Part shown: piece by piece, positions 1-12,741 of the stretch
How the letters are laid out: the number at the start of each line of letters is the position of its first letter
Position numbering within the stretch: the stretch's first letter is position 1
Assembly (NCBI GenBank): GCA_008638375.1
Contig: CM018031.1
Coordinates: forward strand, 18,801,415 to 18,865,414
Direction of reading: 5' to 3'
Source: Nyssa sinensis
Lineage: Eukaryota; Streptophyta; Magnoliopsida; Cornales; Nyssaceae
Length of the DNA stretch: 64,000 nucleotides
Translations under genes and position numbers: made by a program
The notes under the pieces: model-generated
Databases searched by the model: none
The model's input: only the letters and a program-made list of their open reading frames with translations
What the model was told of the DNA's origin: nothing

Positions 1-778
1 GGTGCTGTGAATTCTCACTAAGAGTCTCAAAAAGATCCCATGCCTCATCCTGATTCTTGTTAAGAAAAGTCCCTCCACAAGCAGAGTCAATCATTTGACG
101 GTTTTGTTCTGTGATACCGTCATAAAAACTCTGTACCAACTGCCAACGCATGATATCATGATGGGGACACTTCCTATAAAGGTCCAAAAATCTCTCCCAA
201 GCTTCATGAAAAGACTTGCCATCGAGTTGAGTAAAATTTGTGATGGCTCTTCTCATATCATTGGTTTTGCCTATAGGAAAGTATTTTTTAAAAAACTCTT
301 GTTGGAGTTGAGTCCAAGTTGTTATGGAATTTGTAGGCAAAGAACCGAGCCATTGTTTGGGTCTATCCTTCAATGAAAAAGGGAACAACCTTAACATAAA
401 AGCATTCTCACTCAGATTTTGCACATTGACAGTGGTGCAAAGCTCTAAAAATTCATTCAGATGTTAGTATGGGCCCTCATTTGATTTCCCATAAAAAGAT
501 GGTAACATCTGAATGGTTTGGGGTCTAATTTCATAATGCCCAGTTACAGTAGGCATTTGAATACATGAAGGATTGGTATATGTTATAAGAACAAAATGAG
601 CCTTAAGAGGCTGTGGTTGTTGTTGTCCACCATTATCAGCCATGTCTATAGAAATAGGTTTTCCTAAAACTCCAGACTCAATGGATAAACCACGAAAAGC
701 TCTCAAGGTTCTCAAGGTTCTTTCTAGCTCAAGGTCTAATTTTTCTAAGTCTGGGTTGCACGAACGGCGACCAAACAT
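1..778 (-). pseudogene. Athila-type Ty3/gypsy gag, partial, one stop
   Basis: Capsid gene of an LTR retrotransposon read on the minus strand. The frame opens at an ATG at 778 (start MFGRRSCNPDLEKL) and runs to 464, where a TAA follows residues GPY. The same frame then continues open to the window edge. The second part shows typical Retrotrans_gag features: FPFSLKDRPKQWLGSLP, FFKKYFPIGKTNDMR, FTQLDGKSFHEAWERFLDL and QSFYDGI. These match the gag of the Athila branch as I know it. The stop lies inside the domain and would kill the protein. The rest of gag-pol lies outside the window to the left. Identity as gag is firm; the Athila assignment rests on motif resemblance plus the adjacent tRNA-Asp primer site. 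Confidence 0.85.
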
Positions 779-1053
779 AAAACAAATAAACCTACCCAAT
801 CAAATATACCAACTGTAGCAAAAATAAAATGCAAAGAAAAGGGAAAGATTTCACCGTGATCGGTTGCAAAGAAGGTAAAAATTTTCTTCTTTTAGTATAT
901 TTTTTTTCTACCAAACCGCATTTGCTCCAATCGACTCCGCTTCTCTTTAGCTTTTTATAATTGCTGCACACCAAAGACAAAGAAAAATAATAATAGCAGA
1001 AAATAAAGAATTAAAATAAAAATCAACTACTAATTTTGTAACAATTCAACAGT

Positions 1054-1070
1054 CCCTGGCAACGGCGCCA
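1054..1070 (-). other. primer binding site (tRNA-Asp type)
   Basis: On the minus strand this reads TGGCGCCGTTGCCAGGG. It is complementary to the 3' end of plant tRNA-Asp, with one likely mismatch near its 3' side. It lies four bases inside the LTR end and about 280 bp upstream of the gag ATG. This is the standard layout for Athila and Tat elements. Confidence 0.85.
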
Positions 1071-1074
1071 AAAA

Positions 1075-2294
1075 TGGATCTGTCGTGGAAATCAATCAAA
1101 TTACCAAACTAAACTACTAGTATAGTAGAGAAGTAAGGGTCTAACCCACAGAGACTGTTAATTGTTTAAAAACCAAAGTTGAGATTAACTTTAATTCAAA
1201 TTAACAAAGAGTGATTGTTTGTTGATTTTTTTTCTAAAATTAAATGAGAACTATAATTAAAGAGAATATTCAACTAAATTAACGATGAATCAAATTAAAA
1301 GAGAATTCCTAGGGTGTTGAATCCACCACTAATCTTGTAACTAGCTTCAATTGTATTAATTCTTGAGCCATTAAATTTGGATGTAAAAGATGTATTTTGA
1401 CTACAAGTCTCAATACAATCATCAAGAAAATCATGGACCAAAACCCTAAGTACGAATCATCTTTGGTTAACACAAATTCTCTACGCTAATTCTAAGGTCA
1501 TAGTCACAATTTGTTTTTCTTGAGTTATGACTCGTCCTACGGTTTTGATGTATGTACGACTATTACTATTGTATAACCACATAAACAAAATCACAGAAAT
1601 TGATTATGTGAAACTGAATAACACAATCATTGGATTAATAAAAGTCTAAAGTTATACAATCAACATCCAAAACTAATTAACCCAAAAATAAAATACAAAA
1701 AAGCACGATTACTTGACTAGGGTTTCATCTAAAACCTAGGAATGAGAGAAACTTAGCCCATGATAGTAGAAGAGGAGAGCACCATAGCCATGGAGTTCTT
1801 CACCTTCTTCTTTTTCGTCGTCTCCTCCCTTTCTTCCCTTTGTCCAGATCCCCCAAAAATGGCTTCCTTCTTTTCCCAAAACCCTAACTCCCAATCTTCT
1901 CCCCTTTTTTCCAAAAATACCCCCACTACATAAGAATTCAAGAAAATAAAATAAAATCTCGTAATTAGACATTAGGGGCCCAAAAAGGGAGGCTAAAATG
2001 CTCCAAAATAGAGCTTATAATGCTAAAATAAGCCCCGGTCCACCAACATATGGACCAAGCCTCTCTTCTAACCCAAAACCACTTGTTTTCCACTTCTCTT
2101 AGCACTTCAAAGCCCAATATTTTTCTTTTACTCCAAATCCACCACCAAATCATCAACTTTGTCAAGCTTTCTCTGCAAAAAGATAAAACAAGAATTAACT
2201 AGCAAATGCATATAGATTGGAGAAATTAAAATAATAAAAGTGCAAGAATATCTAGGGTTAACAAAATAAATATGCACTTTTTAACTAGTTATCA
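1075..2294 (-). mobile_element. 5' LTR of the Athila-type element
   Basis: On the minus strand the LTR would start TGATAACTAGTT at 2294 and end GACAGATCCA at 1075, directly before the spacer and primer site. The TG...CA ends and the length of about 1.2 kb fit an Athila LTR. The inner end is well placed by the primer site. The outer end is inferred from the TG start and from the switch at 2295 to a different repeat family. The partner LTR is outside the window, so neither LTR identity nor the 5-bp target duplication (expected TGAAC at 2295-2299) can be checked here. Confidence 0.6.
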
Positions 2295-5245
2295 TGAACA
2301 TATATCTATATTGACGATATAAAATAGCCTAGGATAAAAAAACGAGGTTTGAAAGACCCAGAAAACCTCTGAAATAGTGACACCCGCCATTAAAGACCTT
2401 AGAAGAAACTAGGTTTGAACTAACTTAAACCGAATTGAAATAATTTAAACTGGGTCTGAATGGGGACTTAAACTAGACCCAATAAGGGTTATGAAATCAC
2501 TAACTCGTGATCAAAAAGCTCAAAGGAAGAGCCCCAAATTGCAAGTTGCAGGTTTCAACAAGCCAAACCGTGCTCAAAATGGTGAAGAAACAAGTTCTAA
2601 CCGTGCTTTGATAACAGTCGTCCATAAATGCCTTGACTGAGCTTCTTAATCCTTTTCAACGCCAAAAATGAATGTAGAAATCTAAGTTGAGGACTTGGGG
2701 ATCTATTGGGATTGAAAATAGAAAGGAAAACTAACTAAAAACGAACAAAATAGGATTGAAAATTTTTACGGTTTTTTCACGCTACAATGACTTCATTGTA
2801 GAGAATACAATGAATAGTGGCATTCGAGCTCAGGTCAGGTCTGTTAAATAGGTCTGGGCTGACCCACATAAAAATGAATCTAAGGGTACTTAGAACGGCG
2901 TCCTTTCATTGAATAAAGGGCTAACGTTAATGTAATGTTAGCATGACACAACGAACCAGGGGGTAAACTGGATGGTTCTTACCCTAACAAAACCGGTTCA
3001 TTTACTCTAAGGCTGGACCAGATGGTTTTTATAAGCTTCCTAAAATTATATTTTACCCCCCAAACTTTTAGGTTAATTACGGAATGACCTAAAAAATTAA
3101 TTTTAAATCCTTTTTAATTTAATAAAAATTACTAAAATGGCCTTAAGCTAAAAATAGGCCAAATGAATGTCAATTAAAATACAAGAAGAGCTTAACCCAA
3201 CATTTTTGGGCATTCAGGACTCAATGGAATAATTTAAATTTGTGTCCTATTGTATTAATTAAGCTATCAATTAAACCATGATGACTATAAAAATACCTAC
3301 CTTAGGTTTTTGGATATCACGGACCAAATGGTGAGGTCTATTTTATGAAACAAAGTCCCAAAAATGTAGACACATGAAATTTCATAATTACCAATATGCC
3401 CTTAGTGATGCCAAACTTAGTTAAATGTCAGAGAGTACCTATTTTTACTTTCTTTGACATTCTGAACTCAACGGTGAAGTCCATTTTAGCAAACAAAGCA
3501 CTGAAAAATTTAACACGTGAAATTGTAAAATTACAAAAATACTCATAGACTTGATATAAGTTACAAATAGGCATATTAAGATCCAGAAAAGCCTAAATTG
3601 GTTTTCTTCGATACTATGGACTTAACGGTGATGCCTTTTTAAGGGAAACAAGACCCGATAACAAACTAAAAAATGACGAATACGCCCTTAAGACTTAATG
3701 AAGCTACCAGAAGAGTATAGATGAAATTAAAAGACCTATATTAATGTTTTAAGTATCGCTTAGACTAAAAAATGAAGTTTGTTTAGGCAAATGACGAACC
3801 GAATGATATAAGACAAAAAAAATAAATAAATGACCAAAATTCTCCTAAAGGCTAAAGTAAAACACACAATGAACAACGAAGTGTTAGGAGTCTTAATTAA
3901 AACCATGAGGGAATTATAAACAATAAAATTAAGTCCAGAAGAGGTTAAGAACACTAAGTAAATAAAGGATTAAGTTGAGATGCATACTGATATAGTACCA
4001 ATATATTTTGAACCATGATTTAGGATCTCCAACAAGGGAATAACGATATGACAAGTGTTGAGGCATGTCGAGTAACCAAATAAAGAAATAACTGTGGAGA
4101 CTAGACCACAGCTGAGTAACCTTGAACCCTGAAATGAAGGCTTTTCATTTGATTACAGTTCTTTTACTGTCCTCTCACATTTGCATGCTATGCTTTATAG
4201 TTGTATGAAAATCCTTTACTGTCATGTTAAAAGTTTTGAATGGCATGCTTTGTGAGTAACATGCTTAAATGTTTTAATGCATGGATAGCTAAGGATGTTT
4301 TGCAAGCATGTTTTAGTATTACTTGCCTTACGGACCCAACTAGGGGATAAGAGCTGGTAGATTGATTAAGATAGTGAGGACTTCGCTGGGAGTCAAAATC
4401 CGAAAAAAAGGCTATATAAGCGCAAAGCTCTAAATTACATAGATGGTCACCAAGGTGACAATGATGACCCTTGCTATAAAGATGTTTGGCATATGACACA
4501 TACTTATTTCTCTTTCATTGTTATAAAATGATATTTTTCAAAACCAAACTAGCATGAACCCTTATGTAACAATTATAACATGTGTTAAAAATCACAGATT
4601 TATTTTATTGTTTTATGAAAAGAATGCCAGTAGATTTTACGTAAAGATTCCTTAACTACTATCCATGAAAGTTATGAACATTTTATGGAAGCTATGAAAA
4701 TATTTACAAAAGGGGTTTCCAAAAGTTTGGAGTTACTCACGAGCTTTTCATTAAGCTCATAGGGCTTTATCCTGTAGTTTTTCAGGAAGGACCAAGAAGT
4801 TTACCAATCCAGATGCAAGTAAGCCAGGATAAATAAAGGCTCTAGCTAAAGGAGGGTTAGTCTCCCAGCCATGGAGGTATCAACCTGAAGTAATGAATAC
4901 TAAAGTGATGTGACAGTTTAGAGAAGAACATAACGTGAATGATGTTATCATTGTTGTAATAGTTAGACATTTATATGTAATGGAACAATGGGCTCATGTC
5001 ATTGTAACTCTGATGTAAAGTTTAATTATCCTCTGCCAAGTGTGATTGCATTCAAGAAATTTTTTACAAACACAGATTTTCACTGCATAATTATGTATAG
5101 CTAAATGCAATCTATTTGGACATATTAAGAGGCCTTTGGGTAGACACGTTATCCATATGCTACAAAAAGGTTAGTGTATTGGCGATGTGTGTAACTGGCC
5201 GGTCACTCTCCCTAATCCACATAAAGTGGGGTCTGGGATGTGACA
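2295..5245 (+). mobile_element. long solo LTR (family L), left end missing
   Basis: This stretch has no coding capacity but follows the same order of landmarks as the complete long LTRs at 21322, 31568 and 51002. They include repeated phrases of the kind 'attctgaactcaacggtgaa' near 3460, remarks such as 'aatatgccctta', a stop-rich AT body, and an end reading GGGGTCTGGGATGTGACA at 5245. The CA end is clear. The TG start is absent because the Athila-type element begins at 2295, so the younger element probably inserted into this LTR and the 5' part lies beyond the window. No internal retrotransposon genes adjoin it, which suggests a solo LTR. Confidence 0.65.
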
Positions 5246-5700
5246 GAACTTGTGTAGAAAATCATATTTGCTTTGGGTCAAATGGTGTCATTCATTCATA
5301 AAGAAAAGATGTTTTGGATTCTCCCCATTCCAATGGATTGTAGTTAGACATAGCAGAAAATTCTTAAACTTAGGCTTTTAGCTAAGATGTTCGTCAAATA
5401 TAAGATTGGAAATTGCAACAACACTTTCTTTTGGCACGAGTAGTGGCATCCTATTGGAATCCTTAATTTTGTCCTTGATTCAACACAAATTGCAAAACTT
5501 TGTGGAGTCCTTGTGTACCACTAATAGTTTACATTCAGCAATGCACAACTAAGCGTCATTAAAAGTGGCCTTTTAACAACGCTCTACTGAATGTGCTAAA
5601 TGTGTTATGTTGAGTTTTTAGCGACGAACATATAAGTGTCACTAAAGGGGAACTTTTAGAGACACACAACTATGCATCCTTGAAAGTCTTTTTTTTAATA
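5246..5700. other. non-coding; CACTA-like subterminal motifs on the right
   Basis: No gene is visible. From about 5550 the sequence contains phrases such as 'gcgtcattaaaag' and 'ttttagcgacgaacat', typical of subterminal repeats of plant CACTA transposons. Similar phrases occur at 13975-14270. No clean CACTA terminus was found, so the left boundary of the transposon is not fixed. Confidence 0.4.
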
Positions 5701-6070
5701 TTCCCCCATATTTATCCTTTTTCTTTTTATTTTATTCCTATTCGAAACCTATTTCAATAGTCTTGATATAAAACGATCGCATACATTACAAATTCAATCT
5801 ATAAAAAAAATAAATAAATAAATAAATTTATATATATAATTAAAATAACAAATGTACAATTTTTCATTATATACAAAAAAAAATTAAAAAATATATGTCC
5901 AAAGTAAAAAAAAAAAAGAATAACTTGTCTCGATACACATGTGAGGCAATGCAAGAATCTTGGTTAAACTAAAATAAAGATCAAATAATATATATTAGCA
6001 CATTTATTATATACGAATATAAAAAATGTGATAAAATATAAATTTACAAACTTTCTTGCATGCATAAATT

Positions 6071-8270
6071 GCTAAAATGACTATTTCTTATATAAGTTGG
6101 AAACTGAGGATCGAAACTCAGTGACACAAGTTCCTAGAAGTCTATTTTATCAATTGTGAGGTGTGTGGTATAGTTTTGGGTTAGTTAGAATGTTATTGGG
6201 CCTTCTAGCTGTTCAAAACCCCAATACAGATCATTTTTGAAACATAGGTTCATAAAATGACTCTTTCTTGCATAAGTTGAAGACTGGGGATCAAAAGTCG
6301 GTGTTGTAAGTTTCTAGGAGTCAATTTTCTCATTTTGTGAGGTGCGTGATGTAGTTTAAGTGTAGTTAGACCGTTATTGGGCCTTTTACCCTCTCAAAAC
6401 TATAATACGGGTTGTTTTTGAAACTTAGGTTACTGATTGGGGATTGAAACTCAGTGTTGTAACTTTGTACAAGTTTATTTTATCAATTGTGAGGTGTATG
6501 ATGCAGTTTTGGGATAGTTAGCCCGCTATTGGGCCTTTTGGCTACTAAAAACCTTAATATTATTTATTTTTTAAACTTAGGTTCCTAAAGTTAATATTTC
6601 TTGCATAAGTTGCAAATTGAGGTTCGAAACTCAATGCTATAATTTACTATATGTCTATTTTGTCATTTGTGAGGTGTGTGATGTTGTTTTTGAGGGGTTA
6701 GACTATTATCAAGCCTTTTACCATTCAAAACCCCAATATTGGGCCCTTTTAAAACTTAGGTTCCTAAAATGACCCTTTTTTCCATAAGTTGCAGACCATG
6801 GATCAGAACTCGGTGTTGTAAGCTTCTACTAGTCTATTTTCTTATTTGTGAGATATGTGATGCAATTTCAAGGTAGTAAGACCGTTATCAGGCCTTTTGG
6901 CTGCTTAGAACCCCAATATGGTATGCTTTTTAAACTTAGGTTCCTAACATGAATCATTCTTGCATAAATTGGAAGTTGGGGATCAGAACTTGGTGCCGTA
7001 AGTTTTTACAAGTGTATTTCATCATTTGTGTGGTATGTCATGTGGATTGAGGGTAGTTAGGCATTTAATCGGGGCTTTTAGCTGCTCAAAACCACAATAT
7101 GGGTTCTTTTTGAAACTTAGGTTACTAAAATAACTCATTCTTTCATAAATTGGAAGTCGGGGGATCAAAACTAGCTATCGTATGTTTCTACAAGTCCTTT
7201 TTGTGGTGTGTGATGTGGCTTTGGGGTAGTTAGAATTCTATCGGGCCTTTTGGTCAACCAAAACCCCTATATAGGCCTTTTTTGAAACTTATGTTCCTAA
7301 AATGGCTCTATCTTGCACAAGTTGCAAACTAGAAATCAGAATTCGGTGTCGTAAGTTTCTACAATTCTATTTTATCATTTGTGAGGTGTGATACAATTTT
7401 AGGGTGGTTAGATCGTTATTGGGCTTTTGGGCCACTCAAAACTCTAATATGGATTATTTTGAAACTTAGGTTCCTAAAACGATTCTTCCTTGGATAAGTT
7501 GGAAACTAAGGATCGAAAATTGGTGCCATAAGTTTCTACAAGTCTATTTTTTCATTTGTGAGGTGTGTGATGCAATTTCAGGATATTTAGACCGTTATCA
7601 AACCTTTTGACCGCTTAAAACCCCAATATAGATTATTTTTCAAACTTAGGTTCCTAAAATGACTCTTACTCGCTTAAGCTGCAAATCAGAGATCGAAACT
7701 ATGTGCCATAAGTTTTTACAAGTTTATTTTATCATTTGTGAGGTGTGTGATACGATTTCAAGATATTTAGACCATTTTTAGGCCTTTTGGCCGCTAACCT
7801 AATATAGATTTTTTTTTAAACTTGAGTTTCTAAAATGACTATCTGTTGTTTAAAATCCAAAATGGGTATCTTAACTCAGTGTCGTAAGTTTTTACAAGTC
7901 TATTTTTTCATTTATGTGGCGTGTGATGTCGTTTCGAGGTAGTTAGATAGTTTTCGGGACTTTTGGTTGCTCAAAACCCCAATATGGGCCATTTTTTAAA
8001 CTTAGGTTCCTAAAATAATTATTTCTTGAACTTGGTGTTGTAAGTTTCTACAAGTCTACTTTGTTGTTTGTGTGGTGTATGTTGTGGTTTTGGGGTAGTT
8101 AGACCATTATTGAGCCTTTTGGCCACTCAAATCCTTAATATGAGACTTTTCTGAAACATAAGTTCTAAAAAATGTCTCTTTCTTGCATAAGTTGCAAACT
8201 AGGGATCGAGATTGATGCCATAAGTTTCTACAAGTCAATTTTTAAAACTTAGAAACCTACATCATCTAAT
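6071..8270. repeat. tandem array, about 13 units of ~180 bp
   Basis: The phrase 'aaacttaggttcctaaaatg' and its variants begin near 6071, 6251, 6431, 6582, 6761, 6941, 7121, 7291, 7471, 7651, 7826, 8005 and 8161. The modal spacing is 180 bp and three units carry internal deletions. Each unit also keeps 'gtaagtttctacaagtctat', 'tcatttgtgaggtgtgtgatg' and 'ttgggccttttggc'. Units differ by many substitutions, so the array is old. No frame is open across it. It lies inside the decayed CACTA element between the left subterminal zone and the second gene. Confidence 0.9.
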
Positions 8271-8640
8271 TTGTAAACATAAACTCTCTAAAGTTTTAAA
8301 AGTTACCAAGGTTGAGAAAAGCCCCTTGCTGGATGAGGAATGCTGGCATAAGGGTTTCTAGTTGTGTTGTCTGAGTGTTAAGGTTTGTTACCATCTACTT
8401 AACTTAGCGTTGCGTCTCTCAAATGCCTCTACCTTCTACGCAGCTGCCTAAAATCTCATGTCGCTCTCAAAGGAAGATGGAGATGTTATGAGCCACATAT
8501 TGTCCCTTATGCCCTGGATATATCCACACCACCTCCCTAGAACAACCTTGCATATTTGGTCATTTGTCAGTAGAGTCACACCTTCAGGGGTTGACTGAGC
8601 ATACATCTCGAGCATATACTCCTACAAAAATGTTAATGTA

Positions 8641-10386
8641 TGTAGGCACCTCATTTTATGACCCTTAATTTGGTAGGTCTAATTCAGTAATTATGCCAAG
8701 AAACTTACTTCCAGTAGGACTCTTTCTGATAGAGTCCCACGCCTATTAGGACTCGCCTGCCAGAGTCTAAGTTCTAATAGGACTCTTTCCGACAAAGTCT
8801 CACTCGTGTTAGGACTCTTCTACCGGAGTCCTAGTTCCAGAATGACTATTTTCGATAGAGTCTCACTCCTATTAGGACTCTCCTACCAAATTTTTAGTTC
8901 CAGTAGGACTCTTCTTAATAAAGTCATACTCCCGTTAGAACTCTATTGACAAAGTCCCAGTCCAAGTAGGACTCTTCCCGATAGAGTCTCACTCTAGTTA
9001 GGACTCTTTTGTCAGAGTTACAGTCCAAGTGAGACTCTTTCTGACAGTGTCGCACTCCTGTTAAGACTCTCCTAACAAAATTCCGGTCTAAATAGGACTT
9101 TTCCCGATAAAGTCTCACTCTCATTAGGACTCTTTTTTCAAAGTCCTAGTTCAAGTAGGACTCTTCGCAATGGAGTCCCACTTCCATTAGGACTCTCCTA
9201 ACAAAGTCCTAGTCCTAGTTGGACTCTTTTCGATACAGTCCTACTCTCGTTAGGATTCTCCTATTAGAATCCCAGTCCAAGTAGAACTCCTCCTACTAGA
9301 ATCCCTCCTTAGTAAAAACTCTTCTGCCCATCGGAGGGCATTTTGGAAATTTTGACACTTATTTGCCCATTGAGGGTATTTTGGATAATTTTGGCATAAT
9401 TCTACCCTCATTAAGACTCTTTGGTCACTTGAGGAACATTTTTTGTAATTTTTATATCATTTTACCCATCTAGGGGTATTTTAGCCCTTTAGTGACAAAT
9501 GAGGAGTAACTTGATTTCACATGTCTTTATGATGTTAGTTTTGTTCTAGAGTTCTCTCTATAAGAACTTTCCCTTTCCTAAAGTCCGAAGCCCTGCCAAA
9601 GTGACGGTCTCCCTTCAAGAAGCAAGTCGAAGCAATGGTTTCCAAATCGAAGGAACAAGCTGGAGATCTGTCTGATTGAAGACCCCGAATCAGACTTTCT
9701 TAGCCGAAGTACTGCCCGACTACTATAACTAAATAAGGTACGCATCTCAAACCCTTAATAGTCTTATTTAAATCCGATTAATCTCGCATTTTTATCACTC
9801 TTGATAAAAGAGGGTAAACTAGAGAACTACATGACTTTGATTCTATTTTCTAAATAGTTACATAGGAAGCCTTTGGGTTCGAGTCAAATCTTTTTTTTTT
9901 GTCTTTTTTATTTATTTTATTTCTTTTATCCTAGATTATTTGTTATTTATCTTTTCAAGACTTACATCTCTCTTTTCTTTTTTTTTCATGACAAAATAGC
10001 ATTGCAAGTGAGTATTTGAGGCTAATCCATTTGGATTGGGCAAAGTGGGTGCCTAACACCTTCCCACTCCATACCTTAGCCCCTGGATCCATTTTCTTTG
10101 GTTTCGTATTGATCAACGTTTTATTTTTATTTGATCAATGTCAAGGGATCTTTTAGTATGTATTTAGGAATCAAAGTAATGTAATTTCTCTTTCATTTCT
10201 TTCGACTTTTCTTCATATGTATTGTTCAAGTTGTAACAGGTTTGCTTGTTTAATTGCCCAAAACAAGCTAGCGACTCCTCACTTTCTATCTTTCCTATAA
10301 GAGGTGTTCCTTCCCAACTTTAGGGAAGGAAATAGTCGGGATTTTTAATCCACAATAAGGAATTTTTTTCGGCGTTGGCACCCACA
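8641..10386 (+). mobile_element. solo LTR, 1746 bp, TSD ATGTA
   Basis: The element starts TGTAGGCACCTCATTTTATG and ends GTTGGCACCCACA, with exact 5-bp duplications ATGTA at 8636-8640 and 10387-10391. No retrotransposon genes lie inside, and one LTR flanked by a perfect duplication is the signature of LTR-LTR recombination. A second, interrupted member of the same family occupies 30796-35652: both share the TGTA(G).CACCT(C/T)ATTTT start and the 'gggttcgagtcaa' and 'tgcctaacaccttcccac' blocks. It inserted into the CACTA second gene, so it is younger than that element. Confidence 0.9.
8718..9285. repeat. 9 tandem units of 63 bp
   Basis: Units begin with variants of 'gactctttccgatagagtc' and continue through 'tcactc.cgttaggactct' to 'agtcc.agtccaagtag'. 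Counting the first unit gives 63 bases and nine units fit the interval. Because 63 is a multiple of three, a repeated 21-residue frame appears on the minus strand between 8924 and 9124, but it has no start context and is not called a gene. The array lies in the 5' part of the solo LTR. Confidence 0.85.
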
Positions 10387-11079
10387 ATGTATGTTACTGA
10401 TATTATAACTATTAAATTTAGTAAGAGTTGTACGAATATAGAAGCAACTTACATAAAGCCTCTACTAATCCGGCCCAAGCCAACCCTTCTCAAGGTTGTA
10501 GTGCATTTTGTGCCAAAGATCGATTGATGTGGGCAGTGCACTAGTTTCCTGATTTTGCTGCAACAAATTAAACGCGTAAATTATTAAATCTCATGCATAT
10601 CTAATACAAAAAAGGCTCAATAAATTTATTAAATTAGCATCTTATGCGAGTAGTTGAAAACATATTGTAATCCACTGCAATGGGTCTTCTACTTGGTCAT
10701 GTTCTCAACATTCCTCTTGTTAATCTCCTACACTTGAAAATAAATGATGTTAGTATAAATGAAAATGATTTATCATAAAATGAATATTGTGTTAATTCTT
10801 TACCTGAAATGCCTCATCGGTGAACCAGTCACGTAAGAAAACCCAATCCTCCGTCGTCACCCCTCTATAAGGTTTATCGTAGGGATTTCTACTCGCCTTT
10901 TCTTCCACCTTACAATGCATGGGGAGCTTATGTCAATAGTCTCTAAAAGGGATGCCCAAGTAATGGTTTACTATCTACTGCACATGTGGTAGTTAGGGAT
11001 AAATGTCAAACTTCTCTTGCAAAATGATTTCATTATCAGAACAGTCCATCATTACATATTTTAATATGAAGTTGAATAG

Positions 11080-12741
11080 AATAAAAGTAGACACCACTAC
11101 TCTGTAGTGACTCGGCTCTAGTCCTTGACATGAAGGGTGACATGAAGTTAGAAAATGATGTTGACCTCAATCGTGAACTATTGAGCCCACCCACTGGCAG
11201 GCCTCTTAAAACATCAGGTATCTCTATCCAAATCTAGTGCCCCCCGAACGCCTCCATTTGTAGTTACAAATAAGGTGCCAACTACGCTCAGTGTTTCCAT
11301 CAAACACATGTTTCTGTCGATTTCACTAACAAAGTGATAACGATAGAAAACAACGATGGCACATGTAGCATATCTTCTTTCCATTTGACAAATGTAGCAA
11401 ACCTGCATCCTTATTGCAAACTAGATATGCCAAATATCCCTTAGTGCTCTACCTAAACAAGTTCCCATATGCAAGGAAGTCATTTTTGGTCCACAATACC
11501 ACTCCATGAAAATGAAATGTCTCATTCCTAGAGACATCGTATGCCTTTACTCCAATCTCCCATAATTCTTTCAACTCATCCACTAATTGCCCCAAGTAAC
11601 CTTCGATTTCATTACAAGGAGACTTTAGCTTAGGAATAAGTAATAACACAAAGATAAACAATTATTTCATACATTTTCAGGGTGGAAAGTTATATGGTTG
11701 AAATACCAACCACATATTGTAGGCATTACTCATGTCGCCGAATATATTAAAATCATTGCTAGCTAGCCCAAGCCGTATGTTATGCAGCTCGTTTGTAAAC
11801 CATTCCTGATTTTTATCGAATTCAACCTAAGTTTGAGAGTCTGTTGGATGCCTATATACATTTTTCTCACCAATCTACTTCTCATTGTGTCACCTCATCA
11901 CTTTTGTTGTCTTCCAAGACATGTACAACATCTGTAGCCTTAATTTTAACAGAAAATATCTTAACACCTTGTTTGAAATTTTCTTGTTCTTTCCTTCATT
12001 CACCTTGTACCAAGAATCATGGCACATAACTCTAAACATCCTTCGATCTCTTTCCAAAATAGCATGCAATCGTTCTTGCAAGCATGTATAGGGATATATC
12101 CATGGCCCAAGAACCTTAACTATCTTTTCCCTCATAATGTGATTTCAGAAGGTTATCCCCATAGGAAATGTTTCTTTAATCAATTCAATAATTATATTGA
12201 ATGATTTGTTACTCTATCGATTGATGGTATTAAAATGAAAGAGCTTCATGAGAAAATCCACTTTTGAAAACTTCTCATAACCTAGAGATAGTGATTGCCT
12301 TACTTCCCTTAATAAGGGGTCTGATGTTTCTGATTCTCCTATATCTCTCTTGGGACCGCAACTTCCAGTCGTAACCTCATACAAGTCTGCCGGCATTTGT
12401 GGCAATCCATCGTTACCAAAACCAACATTTTCACCTGAGTCATTGTCATTGTCATTGTCTTCTTCTTCATCCTTACTCACCACTCGTATTTCATAGTGTT
12501 CCCCATGAAATTCCTAACACGTATATATTTTTTCTATCTTGTAATGGAGTAAGTACTCTTTGGCATCACCTATGTGCATATAATTCATATTATTACACCT
12601 CTTACATGGACATCTAATCCTATTGCTCCCATCGATATATGTGTGAGCAAAATCAATGAAATCTTTAATCCCTTTCATATACCCAAGAAAATGCTTGCCC
12701 CTCAGGTCCATCCAACTCTTATCCATTTTTCTACCTAACAA
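11080..12741 (-). pseudogene. TNP2-like CACTA transposase relic
   Basis: Blocks in order on the minus strand. Near 12726 comes DKSWMDLRG...GIKDFIDFAH...IRCPCKRCNN, the transposase-associated zinc-binding domain (C-x-C-x2-C). An acidic stretch EEEDNDNDND follows near 12460, then LSLGYEKFSKVDFLMKLFH near 12290 and KVLRYFLLKLRLQMLYMSWKT near 11980. Near 11610-11430 the frame reads LVDELKELWEIGV.AYDVSRNETF and LWTKNDFLAYGNL, followed by STKGYLAY...CNKDA and GKKICYM.HR. This is the Transposase_21 (TNP2) order. Stops and frame changes between blocks leave no intact frame. TNP2 proteins catalyse excision of CACTA elements; this copy cannot. Confidence 0.85.

Larger units (their letters stand above)
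8275..10930 (-). pseudogene. Transposase_24 (Ptta/TNPA-like) relic of the CACTA element
   Basis: Read on the minus strand, broken exons match the second protein of plant En/Spm transposons. Near 10890-10810 the frame reads TTEDWVFLRDWFTDEAFQ. Near 10550-10460 it reads TSALPTSIDLWHKMHYNLEKGW. Near 8640-8510 it reads YSQSTPEGVTLLTNDQICKVVLGR. These are the W..L..W.(S/T)E..F, SxxDLW...H....GW and TPEG....(D/N)xI...VLG blocks of that family as I know it. Introns and stops separate the blocks, and a 1.75 kb solo LTR (8641-10386) lies between the second and third. The protein is believed to bind transposon ends, but this copy is dead. Confidence 0.65.

Noticed and set aside
8700..9310. Regular repeats that might be taken for a CRISPR array
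   Set aside because: There are no unique spacers between the repeats. The units are contiguous and lie inside a plant LTR.
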